Shown piece after piece: positions 33,065 through 44,900 of a DNA stretch of 64,000 nucleotides. Below the pieces are notes generated by a model. The model had not been told where the DNA came from, did not search any database, and was given only the letters and a program-made list of their open reading frames with translations. Every line of letters starts with the position of its first letter. Positions within the stretch are counted from its first letter, which is position 1. A program made the position numbers and the translations under genes. Source of the stretch: Linanthus parryae (Eukaryota; Streptophyta; Magnoliopsida; Ericales; Polemoniaceae); contig JALGPY010000005.1 of assembly GCA_023055425.1 (NCBI GenBank), positions 84,795,495 through 84,859,494 of the forward strand, written 5' to 3'.

Positions 33065-33800
33065 TAAGTGCTATCATATCAGATAGACCTTTGTAGATCA
33101 CTTAAGATCATTTTGCATAATGTTGCTATCGAAATAGATAGTCTTAAGGACGAATTTTAAATCGCATTTGTATAACACTGCTATCACGGCAGATAGGCTT
33201 GAAAGATCGTTTTAAGATCACATTACGCATATATTACTATCGTGGCAGATAGGTTTTGGAAGATCAATGAAGATCGTTTTTTTTCGCATGAGTTGCTATC
33301 GTGGCAGATAGGCTTTAGAAGATCAACTAAGATCATTTTGCGTAGGCTGCTATCGTGGCAGATAGGCTTTAGAAGATCAATTAAGATCATTTTGCATGGC
33401 TGCTATCGTGACAGATAGGCCTAGAGGATCAATTAAGATCGCATTTGCATGGGCTGCTATCATGACAGATAGGCTTAGAGGATCAATTAAGATCGCTTTT
33501 GCATAGGCTGCTATCGTGACAGATAGGATTAGAGGATCAGTTAAGATCGCATTTGCATAGGCTGCTATCTGACAGATAGGCTTAGAGGATCAATTAAGAT
33601 CGCATTTGCATAGGCTGCTATCGTGACAGATAGGCTTAGAAGATCGATTAAGATCGCATTTGCATATGCTGCTATCGTGACAGATAGGCTTAGAAGATTG
33701 ATTAAGATCGCATTTGCATAGGCTGCTATCGTGACAGATAGGCTTACAAGATCGATTAAGATCGCATTTGCATAGATTGCTATCGTGACGGATAGCCCAT
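33065..33800. repeat. tandem array, about 14 units of about 54 bp
   Basis: Each unit has the form GCTGCTATCGTGACAGATAG, then GCTTAGA(A/G)GATC, then ATTAAGATCGCATTTGCATA. The inner units (33349-33775) are nearly identical and spaced 53-54 bp. The outer left units are more diverged and up to 58 bp. Each contains the inverted repeat CTATC...GATAG with a six-base loop. One unit (33563) lacks three bases in the loop. The array lies between the end of the antisense gene region and the end of integrase. Confidence 0.92.
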
Positions 33801-34003
33801 TGTTAACAGTAATAACAAACTAAGTAAAGCAACATTAACAGCTAGAAATATGAAATTCTCATTTGGGAGAATCCTTTTATTATAATGCTCTCATATTTGG
33901 AGAGATAAGCTTACAATTCTCTCATTTGGGAGAGAAGATTGTGTGAATCATAGCCATACGATACATGAGGCAACGTTATAATAAACGCATAAAATGAGAG
34001 AAG
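33801..34003 (-). other. Tat element spacer between array and integrase stop
   Basis: Non-coding. It contains four loosely repeated CTCATTTGGGAGAGA-type words at 33850-33935. Confidence 0.5.
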
Positions 34004-35102
34004 TCAGGGATAGTACTTCTTAATCCAGCGCATGTTGACTGAGCTTGGTGTTGAGGTCGTTCCGTGCAACCTCCGTATGCTGCAGTAACCACTGTCGAAT
34101 ACTTCTGTGACTTCGAAGGGTCCTTCCCAATTAGCTGCGAACTTTGGGTGAGCCGCTTCTCGCATGCAATGATCAGATGCGCGCAGGACCAAATCTCCAA
34201 CTGCGAAATCTCTTCGCTGGACCGTCTTATTGTAAGCACGAGCGATCCTCTCTTGATACCGCTTGTTGGTCCTTTTAGCTTGTTCTCGCTTTTCCTCCAG
34301 CAAGATCAAGTCATGATCGCGTTGATTTTCGTATAGTGCGTGGAAGGCCAGTCTCGCCGAATTGACTCTCACCTCCGCAGGTACCACGGCCTCGGCTCCA
34401 TAGCATAGGAGGAATGGTGAGACCCCCGTGGGTGTCCTTGGAGAAGTCCGGTAAGCCCACAGAGCTATGTTTAGAGAATCGGCCCACTTCTTGTGGTCAT
34501 CTGCGACCATCTTGCTCAAAATCCTCAATAGCGTTTTGTTGGTCGCTTCGGCTTGCCCGTTCCCCTTCGGGTAGTAAGGGGTGGAACATATTTGCCTGGT
34601 ATTGTACTTTGCTAACTTCGCAGCCACCTGGCGATTAACAAAAGGAGTACCATTATCTGAAAGAATGGTGTTTGGAATTCCGAACCTGCATATGATGTTT
34701 TCTTGGATGAAGTTGAGCACAGCTAGCGCATTTGCCGTCTTTAGTGGTATCGCCTCCACCCATTTGGTAAATAGCTCGGTTGCGGTGAGAATGAAATGAT
34801 TCCCATGCGAAGTTGGTCGGATGGGACCAATGAAATCCATTCCCCATGTATGAAATGGCCACGGCGTTCCCAATGCATGTAGATCCACAGCAGGAGCGTG
34901 CACTAGGTTTCCTTTGAATTGACACTCAGCGTCGTACTTTGGTGCGACAATCAGCCTCCATCGTGGGCCAGAAATATCCAATTGAGAGGAGCTGCCTACA
35001 TAATTTCGCACCTCCTTGGTGTTCCACCTCATGAGAAAGGTCCATGACTTCTTGTGCTTCCCTGCCATCTAGACATCGCAGCAAGGTGCCCTCATGACCT
35101 CT
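34004..35102 (-). pseudogene. Tat pol: integrase (frameshifted)
   Basis: The integrase core is open on the minus strand from about 34940 to 34004. The Asp-Asp-Glu catalytic set is visible as the D in WGMDFIGPI, the D in LSDNGTPF, and the E in GNGQAEATNK. The region ends with a plausible C-terminal domain (FAVGDLVLRAS...WEGPFEV) and a stop at 34004. Upstream, the zinc-binding part (SHEVEHQGG...CRQLL) is in the RT frame. A one-base shift is needed near 34930-34945, and a TGA at 35103 separates it from RT/RNase H. The enzyme would insert the DNA copy into the genome; this copy cannot make it intact. Confidence 0.9.
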
Positions 35103-37736
35103 TCACCAAAGTAAGCTCTCCTGCACCACATATCGGGATGCTTTCCTTTTTAACTTCTCCGCTTCTTTTCTCAATTCGGGTAAGGTGCCCTTAGTGAGAA
35201 AGTCAAAGAGTGGCTTCCTCCAATCCGTGTCATCATCGGTTAGAGCGATGAGTAGAGAATCTTTGATCAGTGCGCAACTCTCGCACTTCCCTTGTATCAG
35301 GGCCGCGGCTGTTGACATGTCTGGCCAGTGAATGCCATATCTCTGAGCCTTCCGATAGATTGACACCTCACTTTCTCCGCAAGCATGTTGGTGAATCTTT
35401 TCTAACAACAGTTGTCCCTCCTGCTCGGAGACGCATCGCATGAGTATTCCGCCAGGACCCTTGTAGTAAAGGGTGTTGTCATGTATGCAATACCCCTTTG
35501 TGAGTGCCCAGCTTTCACTGCTTGTGCCTTCTGCAATAGCTCGTAGGACTGCTTTTCTCCAGTCGGTGTCATCCATGTGTTCGTCGTCGCACGCATCTTC
35601 TGTCAATGCCGACGATGTTCGCACTTCGATGGAGATCCTTGCGGGACATTTATCTGTACTGACCTTGGATCCCAAGGTGGCCAAAGCATCTGCATGCCTG
35701 TTGTCTGCTCGGGGCTTGTGCTCGTACCTCACGTCGCAGAATTGCTGCACCAGCTTTTGTACTAGAGTCCGGTAGGACAAAAGGTTAATCTCCTTCAAAC
35801 CGTACTCGCCCGAGGCTTGCTTGACGATCAACTTGGAGTCTCCCATGACCGTCAGGTTGCTTACTTCCAAAGCTTTCGCTGCCCGGAGTCCCGCGATGAG
35901 AGCCTCATATTCTGCCTCGTTGTTAGTGACTGCGAAGTCCAGCTTTGCGTACATCTGTATGACCTCCCCATCTGGCTTGGTCAAGACTATCCCAATGCCC
36001 CCGCACTTCCTTGTTGACGAACCATCAAAATGGAGCGTCCAATAGGGCACGTCGACTGCATATATCTCAGGTCCTTCAAGGTCTTCTTCGATCACGGGCT
36101 CGTGGCTGTTGTCGGGGAACTGTGCCAACAGATCCGCTAGCGCCTGCGACTTGATCGCTCGCGGTCGCACGCATGTGATATCGTATTGAGAGATGGTCAT
36201 GTACCATTTCACCAATCTTCCTCCAGGAGTAGTGTGAGTTAGCAGATATCGTATGGGATCACTTTTTGTAACCACCACCACTTTGTGGGCCGCAAAGTAG
36301 TGTCTCAACTTCTCTATTATGAAGAATAAAGCAAGGCAATGACGTTCGATGTCTGTGTACCTTGATTCTGCGGGTTGAACGATGCGAGAGATGTAGTAGA
36401 TGGGCCTTTCCTGACCTTCGTACTCCTGAGCCAAAAGCGCTCCTATGGATTTCCTGGTTGACGTCAGATACAGTAAAAGCGGTGACCCCAACTGAGGTGC
36501 GATCATTACTTTTGAAGACGTCAGCAGTTCTTTCAGCTTCCCGAACGCAGCTTCGTGCTCCGGGATCCAGTCATATGCGGCATCTTTCTTGAGGAGATTA
36601 CTGAAGCATAAAGTAATCTCGGCGATCGCAGGGAAGAATCTTCGCAGATATGATAGTTTCCCCAAGAATGTTTTCAAGGCACTCTGGTCGTGTGGTGGGG
36701 TCATGCTGACGATGGCTGAAACCTTCGCAGGTTCAGGCTCTATTCCTTGGCGATGTACCACGCATCCCAAGAATTTTCCCGATGTTACCCCGAATGCGCA
36801 TTTCATAGGGTTCATCTTCAGCTGGAAGCGTCTGCATCTGTTGAACACTTTCCGCAAATCTGCTAAGTGATCTGCTTCCTGCTTGGATTTAACCACCAGG
36901 TCGTCCACATAAAATTCCACTTCCTTGTGCCTCATGTCGTGGAACAGGGCCATCATGGCCCGCTGATAGGTTGCACCCGCGTTTTTGAGACCGAACGGCA
37001 TTACTGTGTAGTTGAACACCCCCACCGGAGTGCTGAATGCAGTTTTCCGCGCGTCTTCAGGGTCCATCTTGATCTGGTTGTACCCGCTGAAGCCGTCCAT
37101 GAAACTGAACATGCGATGGCCCGCTGTTGAATCGATAAGCAAATCGATGTTGGGTAGTGGAAAATCGTCCTTTGGGCAGAAACGATTGAGATCCCGGAAA
37201 TCCACGCAGATGCGAAGCTGTCCGTTCTTCTTTACCACTGGCACAATATTGGCCAGCCATGTGGGATGATGATTCGGCTCTATGAACTTGGCATCCAGGA
37301 GTTTGACAATCTCCTGTTTGATCTTCACGTTAAGCTCCGGCCTGAAGCTTCTTATGCTCTGCTTTACCGGTTTAGACCCTGGGATGATGTCTAAACGGTG
37401 CATAGTGATGCTTGTATCCAGACCTGGCATCTCATCATACTCCCATGCGAACACATCCTTGTATTCAGTTAGGAGCTGTAGCAGTCCTTACTCCTCCTCG
37501 CTTGTGAGGTCCGCACTTAGAAAGACTGTCCTCTTCTTTTCCTCGTTCGGGCTGAGGAACACTTCCTTTAGCTCTTGCTTTTGTGGTCTGGGCCTATCTT
37601 CCATGCATTCAGGTGCTTCTTTGAGCTTCTCCTCCGGAGTACCCTGCATTGGCTTTTCCGTTACCGCAATCTGCTCGATTTGGTTGATTTGCCCAGGGAT
37701 ATCCCCATGCCCGTGTGAGGACATCCCCGCGCACCT
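35103..37736 (-). pseudogene. Tat pol: RT, RNase H, archaeal-type RNase H, first H2C2 module
   Basis: One frame of 783 codons is open from 37454 to 35103; the same frame upstream to 37736 is open except for a TAA at 37488-37490. RT covers about residues 10-250 with catalytic FYVDDLV near residue 180. A degenerate RNase H follows (about 330-450, SRYTDIERHCLALFF). The second, archaeal-type RNase H (about 480-610) has LHFDGSS, NNEAEYEAL, and DSKLI with ADALA at the end. This dual RNase H marks the Tat lineage. A zinc-binding H2C2-like module (HQHACGESEV...CESC) closes the ORF, and a second such module follows in the integrase part. Confidence 0.92.
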
Positions 37737-40343
37737 TCATATGCGATAGCACTTCTTTCCATTGGCGTAGAAGCACTCTATCTCCTTGCCCTCAGGGTCG
37801 TGCTTTGCTATTCTCTTCAAAGTGTACACGTTCTTTCGCTGGTAAGCGATTCGCGGCGCCTCTTCGCGTGTGGGCGGCTTTTCCTTGGCATTCTCCCTTG
37901 TCACCATCACTCCTGCAGGTGACTGGTCCTTGATATCCTCCCAGAGAGGTAAAGGAGTAGGGTTGAACAGTCCCGGTGTTTGCTCGTCCGCCATCTCGGT
38001 GAACCACACCGCCTCGCTGAGATGTGCTTCATCCATGTTGAATGGATTCGTTGAAGCCGGTATCTCGACTATTCTGTCGTTCCATATGGCTTTCATGACT
38101 TGGTGGGCTGTTGAAGGGACCGCGTCAAAGCGATGAATCCAGGCTCGACCTATGATCATGTAATACGTAGTGTTCGCATTTATGACATAGAACTTCGCTG
38201 AGCACTTGATCTTGCCGATCTGCACGCCCAGGCGGATCCATCCAATTGTCATTCTAGAATCGCTTCCAAATCCCATCAGCGGAGATGGACGCCTGACAAT
38301 CTTATACTCGTGGATCCCTGCTAGCTTCAGCGTGTGGAGCGAAACGACGTTGACCGCTGCTCCTCCATCGACGAATGCTCGTTTGAACTCGACGCCATTG
38401 ATGATGGCCGTCACGTACAGAGGCCTTTGGTGGCTCGCATCTGTCTTTTTGTCGCTGGCAGAAAAGGTCATAATCTTTTCTGTAGATCGAGACGCCCTGA
38501 TGACTTTCCCGTTGGAGACTACAAGATCCTCCTCGTAGTCCTCCGCTATCCTCAAGATTGCTTTCGTCATATCTGTCCGGCACTTCTCGGAGAAGTTCAT
38601 CTCGTCGAAAAATATGCTAAAGCCGTGCGACCCCTTCATCCGATCGGCACGTTCATCCTCTGTGTCTACACTGTAGTCCTCGTCATCATGGACTTCGGCA
38701 ATGATGGGTAGACCATCTTCTGCGACTTCTTCCAAGTCCACAATCGAGATCATGGCGACCTCTTTGCCTTTCGAGTCTGGCTCCGCATGGGCAGGAAGTG
38801 GATTGTTGCGCACATCCTTCCTGTGATCGCTGACGATCAGCTCGCCATTCTTCATATTCTGATTGAATACAATCCTGAGCTTCTTACATTCCGCTGTGGG
38901 ATGCATGACCTTGCCGTGGTACTCACACCACTTCGGGTCCCTCACCATTTCCTTGGAGGGTATCTTCTCGAGCGGCGGTAGGACACCGTCCTTGCGCCAC
39001 TGCCTGCAGAGGTCGCTTGCCTCCTCCTTCACAACTTTCGCCTGCTTCTGGGGTGAAACTGTATTGACCTCAGCTTCGCGTCCCCTCTTGTAACTGAATC
39101 TCCCGATTTTGTAGGTGGTACCGCTCGAAGATCGCTCCGGTGCGTTCTTCTTTTTCTGCCTCTCAACTATAGGCTCGATGTTCTTCGTGCATTCGATTAG
39201 CTTTGAAAACGTAGGTGTTTGAAAATTGATGAGCATACCTTTGTATTCGTCTCGCATGCACTGCAGGCATATCTCTACAAGCCGACTTTCGAGCATTGGA
39301 TCTTTGCATTCCAATGACTTTGCCCTGAACTTCTTGATGAAAGTTATCCCATCCTCCTCGCGCTTCTGATACATCCGCGAGAGGTGGACAATCGTCACCT
39401 TTTCTTCCATCTGGAAGAACTTGGTATAGAACTTCTGGACCATGTCGTCCCAAGTCTTCACAGATCCGGCCTCCAACGTTCGGTACCACTTGTATGCTAC
39501 GTTCCCCAAGGATTTTGGGAACTCTCGCATTAGCAATTTGGGATCAGCTCCGTATGGTCCCATGACATCAATGAAACGCATGACGTGCTCATGAGCGTTC
39601 CCGTTGACGTCCTCGAACTTGTCCCATTTAGGAGCCTTATACCCCACCGGGTTAGGCATGAGATAGATCTCCCGCGGGATGGGTGGATCGTTGTCTAGCT
39701 TCGGGATGATGGTATCCGCGAATGATTGGTGAGCCAGAATAGTGTCCATGCGCTTCTGCAGAGACGTCATGCATTCTGGAATGCTTCCCTCGGTAGCAGA
39801 AGGAGGGGTTGCCGCAGGCGGAGGCGACACATACGCCGCCGGAGGATTGGGGACATATTGGCCGCTCGCATTGCCCCAGATCGTCGTTGACGGAGGCAAG
39901 GGATACTGCGACGCCGGATTAGAAGCCAAAGCCGGAGGCTGAGGAGTATGAGCTGTGAGAGGCAACATCTGAGCTGTTGACCCCTGAACTGAAGGCAGCT
40001 GCGTAGTCGCCGGCGGAGTCTGTAGATTAGGGTTGGGAGGTGTGGTCGATACTCCCAGTCCTGGAGCAATAGAGGCTCCTCCTCCTTGAGGGACGGCGGT
40101 GGCTGATGAAGGGTTTGGCGCGAGGGTGCCCAGAACGGCCAGGATCCGTTCTAGCTGCGCAGACTGAGATTTGAGAGCTTTCGCCTGACCTTGGACGGTG
40201 GCGTCCAAGGATTCTAGAGTTGGTGCCTCGCTGGGGGTCGCAGGAGTACGGCGGGTCTCCTCTCCTGAGGCAGTTTCGGTGGAAGGCGATCTGTTGCTAA
40301 CATCATCCTCCTGAGACATGGTTGCTTTTGTTGGTAAGTTCAC
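37737..40343 (-). CDS. Tat gag-protease ORF
   Basis: This is an intact 868-codon frame. It starts 17 bases inside the 5' LTR region; the second ATG (MSQEDDVSNRS) is equally plausible. Residues 1-190 are a proline- and alanine-rich head. The gag core (about 215-400) has PYGADPKLLMREFPKSL and TWDDMVQKFYTKFF. A zinc-binding CEYHGKVMHPTAEC lies at about residue 470. The aspartic protease (about 640-740) has FVDGGAAVNVVS, DGG being a common variant of the DTG/DSG active site in Tat elements. It ends in a TGA at 37737 in the same frame as RT. The stop could be a mutation or a regulated separation. This is the only undamaged sense ORF of the element. Confidence 0.88.
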   Translation of the reverse strand: MNLPTKATMSQEDDVSNRSPSTETASGEETRRTPATPSEAPTLESLDATVQGQAKALKSQSAQLERILAVLGTLAPNPSSATAVPQGGGASIAPGLGVSTTPPNPNLQTPPATTQLPSVQGSTAQMLPLTAHTPQPPALASNPASQYPLPPSTTIWGNASGQYVPNPPAAYVSPPPAATPPSATEGSIPECMTSLQKRMDTILAHQSFADTIIPKLDNDPPIPREIYLMPNPVGYKAPKWDKFEDVNGNAHEHVMRFIDVMGPYGADPKLLMREFPKSLGNVAYKWYRTLEAGSVKTWDDMVQKFYTKFFQMEEKVTIVHLSRMYQKREEDGITFIKKFRAKSLECKDPMLESRLVEICLQCMRDEYKGMLINFQTPTFSKLIECTKNIEPIVERQKKKNAPERSSSGTTYKIGRFSYKRGREAEVNTVSPQKQAKVVKEEASDLCRQWRKDGVLPPLEKIPSKEMVRDPKWCEYHGKVMHPTAECKKLRIVFNQNMKNGELIVSDHRKDVRNNPLPAHAEPDSKGKEVAMISIVDLEEVAEDGLPIIAEVHDDEDYSVDTEDERADRMKGSHGFSIFFDEMNFSEKCRTDMTKAILRIAEDYEEDLVVSNGKVIRASRSTEKIMTFSASDKKTDASHQRPLYVTAIINGVEFKRAFVDGGAAVNVVSLHTLKLAGIHEYKIVRRPSPLMGFGSDSRMTIGWIRLGVQIGKIKCSAKFYVINANTTYYMIIGRAWIHRFDAVPSTAHQVMKAIWNDRIVEIPASTNPFNMDEAHLSEAVWFTEMADEQTPGLFNPTPLPLWEDIKDQSPAGVMVTRENAKEKPPTREEAPRIAYQRKNVYTLKRIAKHDPEGKEIECFYANGKKCYRI

Positions 40344-40359
40344 GTCGGGTTCACCAAAA
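40341..40359 (-). other. Tat element primer site region
   Basis: Directly inside the 5' LTR the minus strand reads TTTTGGTGAACCCGACGTG. The position is that of a primer binding site, but I cannot assign the tRNA with confidence. Confidence 0.55.
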
Positions 40360-40987
40360 TGTGCACAAGAGATTCCGGCGGGGAGACCTCCGTGTACACC
40401 GTATGTAGAGGATCAGAGATAGCACAGGAAGAGTTGGGTTGTGTGTAGGGAGAGAGTAAGGCAGTAGTAATGTCTGAGAGAGAGACCGAGGTTTGGCAGA
40501 GCTTCCGCGTATGGCTAGTGTGTCCTTTTTTTGTATGGAAAGGTTAACGTCCTATATATAACGGAGAATGTGACCGTTGCAGTGTGGTTAATGCGCCCAT
40601 TAATGGCGGCTTAATTAGCTTAACCACAACGGCACGTTCGTCCTCATATATAGGGACCGTTACAGCACGTTATGCGCGAATACCGGAACCGTTACGAGGT
40701 TGACCGGGTTTGACCGGATTGACCGGGTTCATGGAGCTCATGCCATAAATCTCTCAAAGAAGTTACTAAAGGTCGCGTGCGGGCTTGGCTCGCACGCGAC
40801 AGGACTTACTCTAGCCTCCAAACCACTAAGTCCCTACAAGTCCCGTGCAGTGGTATGCGAGGGCTCTGTCTCGCAGCCCCCACATGGATCAGCTCGGCTG
40901 GTGATCCAGTGTGTGTGGAGCACAATATGGTGTGCTAGATGGTTGCCACGTGGCCCAGATCTGTCAGCTCAGAAAGCACTATCTACA
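40360..40987 (-). repeat. Tat element 5' LTR
   Basis: 628 bp, paired with 25975-26601. It would promote leftward transcription of gag-pol. Confidence 0.94.
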
Positions 40988-40992
40988 CAAGG
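40988..40992. repeat. target duplication of Tat element, right (CAAGG)
   Basis: Match to 25970-25974. Confidence 0.93.
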
Positions 40993-41984
40993 ACTACAAA
41001 GGTAAGTCTTCTTCACAGAATAAATCCAAACTAATGTACTGCTTTGAGTGTGGTGATGCAGGAAATTTGATAAGAGATTGGCCACACAATAAAAGCAAGA
41101 ACTTCCTTAAGAAAGAAAGCTACGATAGCTTCATGAAGTGATTCAGATAGCTCAAGTGAATCTGAAGAAGAACATGCCAACCTATGCTTTATGGCCAAGC
41201 ATGATGAAAGTTCTGAGAAGAACATTGAGGTAATGGTAAACTGTTTGATTTCAAAATCAAAAGATGCTCTTTTAGATTATCTTAAAACAATGCTTTTAAA
41301 TGAAGAAGATTATCTGAAAGAGATTAGACATTTGAAAGAAAAAGTTCATGAGCAAGCAAAATAGAATTTACAACTTGTTTGTCTAAATTAGAATCTTCAA
41401 ATCTCTCAGAAGAAAAATGACAGTGATTTCAAGGCCTTGAAAACCAGTTTCAAAGCCTTGAAAACACAAGTCTAGGAAGTAGTCACTGAGAACTCTTTAC
41501 TGAGTAACAACCTTGTTAATCTGAGACATCAGGTTGATGAATTAGATAAAAAAAAGACTACTCTTGTTGAGAAACTTCAAGAATCATAATTAGTTAAAGC
41601 TTGCAGGCTCAGAACACAAGTTAAACTTGATTCTTAGAGGAAGTTCAAAGTCTGTTCACAAAACTGGTATTGGATACAATCCAAGTTTTCAGAAAAATAA
41701 AAATACCAGATTTGTGAAAGCTGGAAGCAAAACTTCTCCTAAGTGTCAATTCTCTAACAAGATTGGTCCAAGTCCTTTCAGAAGAAGAGACCCTCATATA
41801 ATGAGGAACACATTCCCATTTTAACTTAAAGGACAAGTCAGACAGATTTGGGTTCCTAAAGGGATCAGACCACCTAACATGGTTGATTCTCAGTATGAGT
41901 CCATATTCCACACTTGGTCTAACAGCTGGTTAAGGCAGTGATTGGTGTTTGCTGGTTGTCACCAATGTCAAAAGAACAGAAGTG
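40993..41984 (+). pseudogene. Copia-2 gag C-terminal part and linker
   Basis: Gag resumes after the Tat insertion with YKGKSSSQNKSKLMYCFECGDAG at about 41000-41060. The CCHC knuckle is damaged: His is Asn and the last Cys is Trp. A coiled-coil linker follows (LLDYLKTMLLNEEDYLKEIRHLKEK), with stops at several places. Between 41427 and 41463 two copies of the 16-bp palindrome are translated as FKALKTSFKALKT. The linker runs on toward the protease at 41985. Confidence 0.8.
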
Positions 41985-44900
41985 ATTTATGGACAGTGGT
42001 TGCTCAAGACACGTGAGTGGAAAGAGATCTCTATTCTCAGAATTGAAAGAGCAATCTGAAGGTTCAATTACTCTTGGTGAGAAAGGCAAATGCAACAGTC
42101 TTGGTATTGGTAAAGTTTTTAAAGATTCTGAAAATTCTGTTTCTGATGTATATTTAGTTGATGGTTTGAAATTTAACTTGCTTAGTGTATCTCACTTTGT
42201 GATAATGGCAATAAGGTTATCTTTGATAAAGAGAAGTGTGTGGTGCAAAATGAGAAAGCATGCAATTTCATTCTCACAGCCTCTAGATCGAACAATGTTT
42301 ATACCTTTCAGACTAACAAAGTTGCAGGTAAGAGCTTAAAGTGTCTCAAGGCCTTGAAAGAGGATTCAAGGGTTTGGCACAGAAATCTTGGTCATATTAG
42401 CTTGCATACCTTAAAAATCTTATCTCCAAAGATCTGGTAAGAGGATTACCATCTATCCAGTTCAAAGATGATGAAGTATGCAAAGCTTGTGCTCATGGTA
42501 AGCAGACCAGAAGCTCATTCAAACCAAAGAAGTTTGTAAGTACTTCTAGACCTATTGAACTACTTCACATGGATTTGTGTGGTCCTATGAGGACACACAC
42601 TCCAAAAGGTAAGAGGTATATTCTAGTTATTGTAAATGATTACTCTAGATATACTTGGGTTATGTTTCTGAAAGAAAAATTTGAAGCCCTCTCTGAATTT
42701 TCAAAGCTTTGCAGAGAACTTCAAAACTTGAAAAACCTACCCATTGCTTCAATCAAAAGTGATCATGGTAGAGAGTTTGATAAATTAGAAATTGATTTGT
42801 TTTGTGATAAGCATGGTATCTCTCACATTTTCTCTGCTCCTAGAACTCCTCAACAGAATGGATTTGTTGAAAGAAAGAACAAGACTCTTGAAGATATGTC
42901 AAGAACAATGCTTCTAGAAAACAAGCTGCTAAAACATTATTGGGCACAAGCTGTGAATACAACAAATTACATTCTGAACAGGTACTTGATCAGACCTATC
43001 TTGAAGAAAACTCCCTATGAAGTCGTCAAAGGAAGGAAGCCAAATATTTCATACTTCAAACCCTTTCGTTGCACATGATATGTCCACAACAATGGTAAGG
43101 ACAACTTGGGTAAGTTTGATGCAAGAAGTGATGAAGTTTTTCAGATTTGAATCTGAACAAGCATGAATCAGAAGAAGAAGCTGAGAACTCTCTTGGATTC
43201 AAGAAAGGTTCAGAAGGAAACAAGAGCCATTTTCAAGACCTTGAAAACAGGTCTCAAGGCTTTGAAAATAGAGATCAAAGCCTTGACAAAGATGATCAAA
43301 AAAAGATGAATGATCAGGCTACTACCTCAAGACCATAGAAGATATATGGAGAGCCTGAACCCTGGTCTCCAAGAAAGAGATTTAAATATCTCTCATCTCA
43401 TCCAACAGAAAACATCATCTCTGACCCAACCACTGGTACACAAGACAAGGTCAAAGTTGAAGAATCTTTGTGCCTTCAATGCTTTCATTTCTCTTGTAGA
43501 ACACAAAACTGTGAAGGAAGCCTTACAAGAAGCAGACTGGATATGCAAAGTGAACTCAATGAGTTTGAAAGAAACAAGGTGTGGAACCTAGTTCCTCCAC
43601 CTACAAACCAGTCTGTCATTGGTACCACATGGGTGTTCAGAAACAAATTGGATGAGAACGGCAAAGTGATCAGATACAGAGAAAGGTTAGTTGCTCAAGG
43701 ATACAATCAATAAGAAGGTATTGATTATGAGGAAACTTTTGCTCCAGTTTCCAGGTTAGAAGCAATTAGAATTCTGCTTGCATTTACATCTTACAAAAAT
43801 ATGAAACTATTTCAAATGGATGTGAAATGTGCATTTTTGAATGGCTACTTGCAAGAAGAAGTTTATGTTGCACAACCTCCTGATTTTGAAAGTGATAAGT
43901 TTCCAGATGATGTTTATAAACTTGACAAAGCTCTTTATGGTTTGAATCAAGATCCAAGGGCTTGGTATGAAAGATTGTCAAAAGTTTCTGCTTGAAAATG
44001 ATTTCAAAAGAGGATTGGTAGACAAGACCATTTTCATAAAGACTCATGAGAAAGATTTACTTGTAGCTCAGATTTATATTGACGATATTCTGTTTGGAGC
44101 TACTAATGATCTTATATGCAAAGAATTCTTAAGTCTTATGAGCAGGGAATTTGAAATGAGTATGATAGGAGAGTTGAACTTCTTCCTTGAACTACAAATA
44201 CATCAGTTGAAGAAGGGCATCTTTCTACATCAAAGCAAGTACACTAGGCACTTGTCGAAAAAGTACAACATGTCTCAATCCAAAGAGATCAAGACTCCAA
44301 TGAGTTCTACACTGTCTTTAGATAAAGATGAATCTGGTAAGAGTGTCAATATAAAAGAGTATAGAGGTATGATTATATCATTACTCTACCTTACTACTAG
44401 TAGACAAGATATCATGTTCAGTGTATGTATGTGTGCAAGATTTCAAACTGATCCAAAGGAATCACACTTGACTGATGTCAAGAGAATATTCAGATATCTC
44501 AATGGTACCAAAGAATTAGGGCTTTGGTATCCAAGACATTCTAATTTCTCTTTACATGGTTTTTCATATGCTGACTTTGCAGGTTACAAAGTTGATAGGA
44601 AAAGCACTTATGGAACTTGCTAATTTATTGGATCATCTCTGATCAGTTGGCACTCCAAGAAACAAAACTCAGTGGCTCTATCAACAACTGAAGCTGAATA
44701 TATATCTGCTGTAGAATTTTGTTCACAAGTATTATGGATTTTTCAACAATTGAGGGACCTTGGATTTGATTTCAGAAGTATTCCCATCAAATGTGACAAT
44801 ACAAGTGCAATATCTATTACAAAGAATCCAGTTCAGCATTCAAGAACCAAGCATATTGATGTCAAACACCATTTCATCACAGATCATGCTGAGAAATGTG

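Larger units (their letters stand above)
25975..40987 (-). mobile_element. Tat-lineage Ty3/gypsy retrotransposon with antisense gene
   Basis: A complete 15.0 kb element lies between CAAGG duplications, with LTRs of 627 bp (25975-26601, 3') and 628 bp (40360-40987, 5'). On the minus strand it encodes gag-protease, RT, RNase H, an additional archaeal-like RNase H, and integrase. The second RNase H is a hallmark of the Tat lineage. Between integrase and the 3' LTR is a 7.4 kb region holding a tandem array and, on the opposite strand, a spliced gene. By eye the two LTRs differ at about seven bases plus one 1-bp length change, so the insertion is young. Pol has at least three stops and one frameshift. 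Confidence 0.94.

Noticed and set aside
33065..33800. CRISPR-like repeat array
   Set aside because: Units are contiguous tandem copies without unique spacers, in a plant retrotransposon.
37488..37739. Ogre-type intron between protease and RT
   Set aside because: Ogre elements splice out a stop-containing intron here, but in this copy the stretch between the two stops is itself coding-like and in the same frame (EVFLSPNEEKKRTVFLSADL), so point mutations explain it more simply.
36362..38711. Plus-strand ORFs over the Tat pol and gag region
   Set aside because: They are shadows of the well-supported minus-strand polyprotein.
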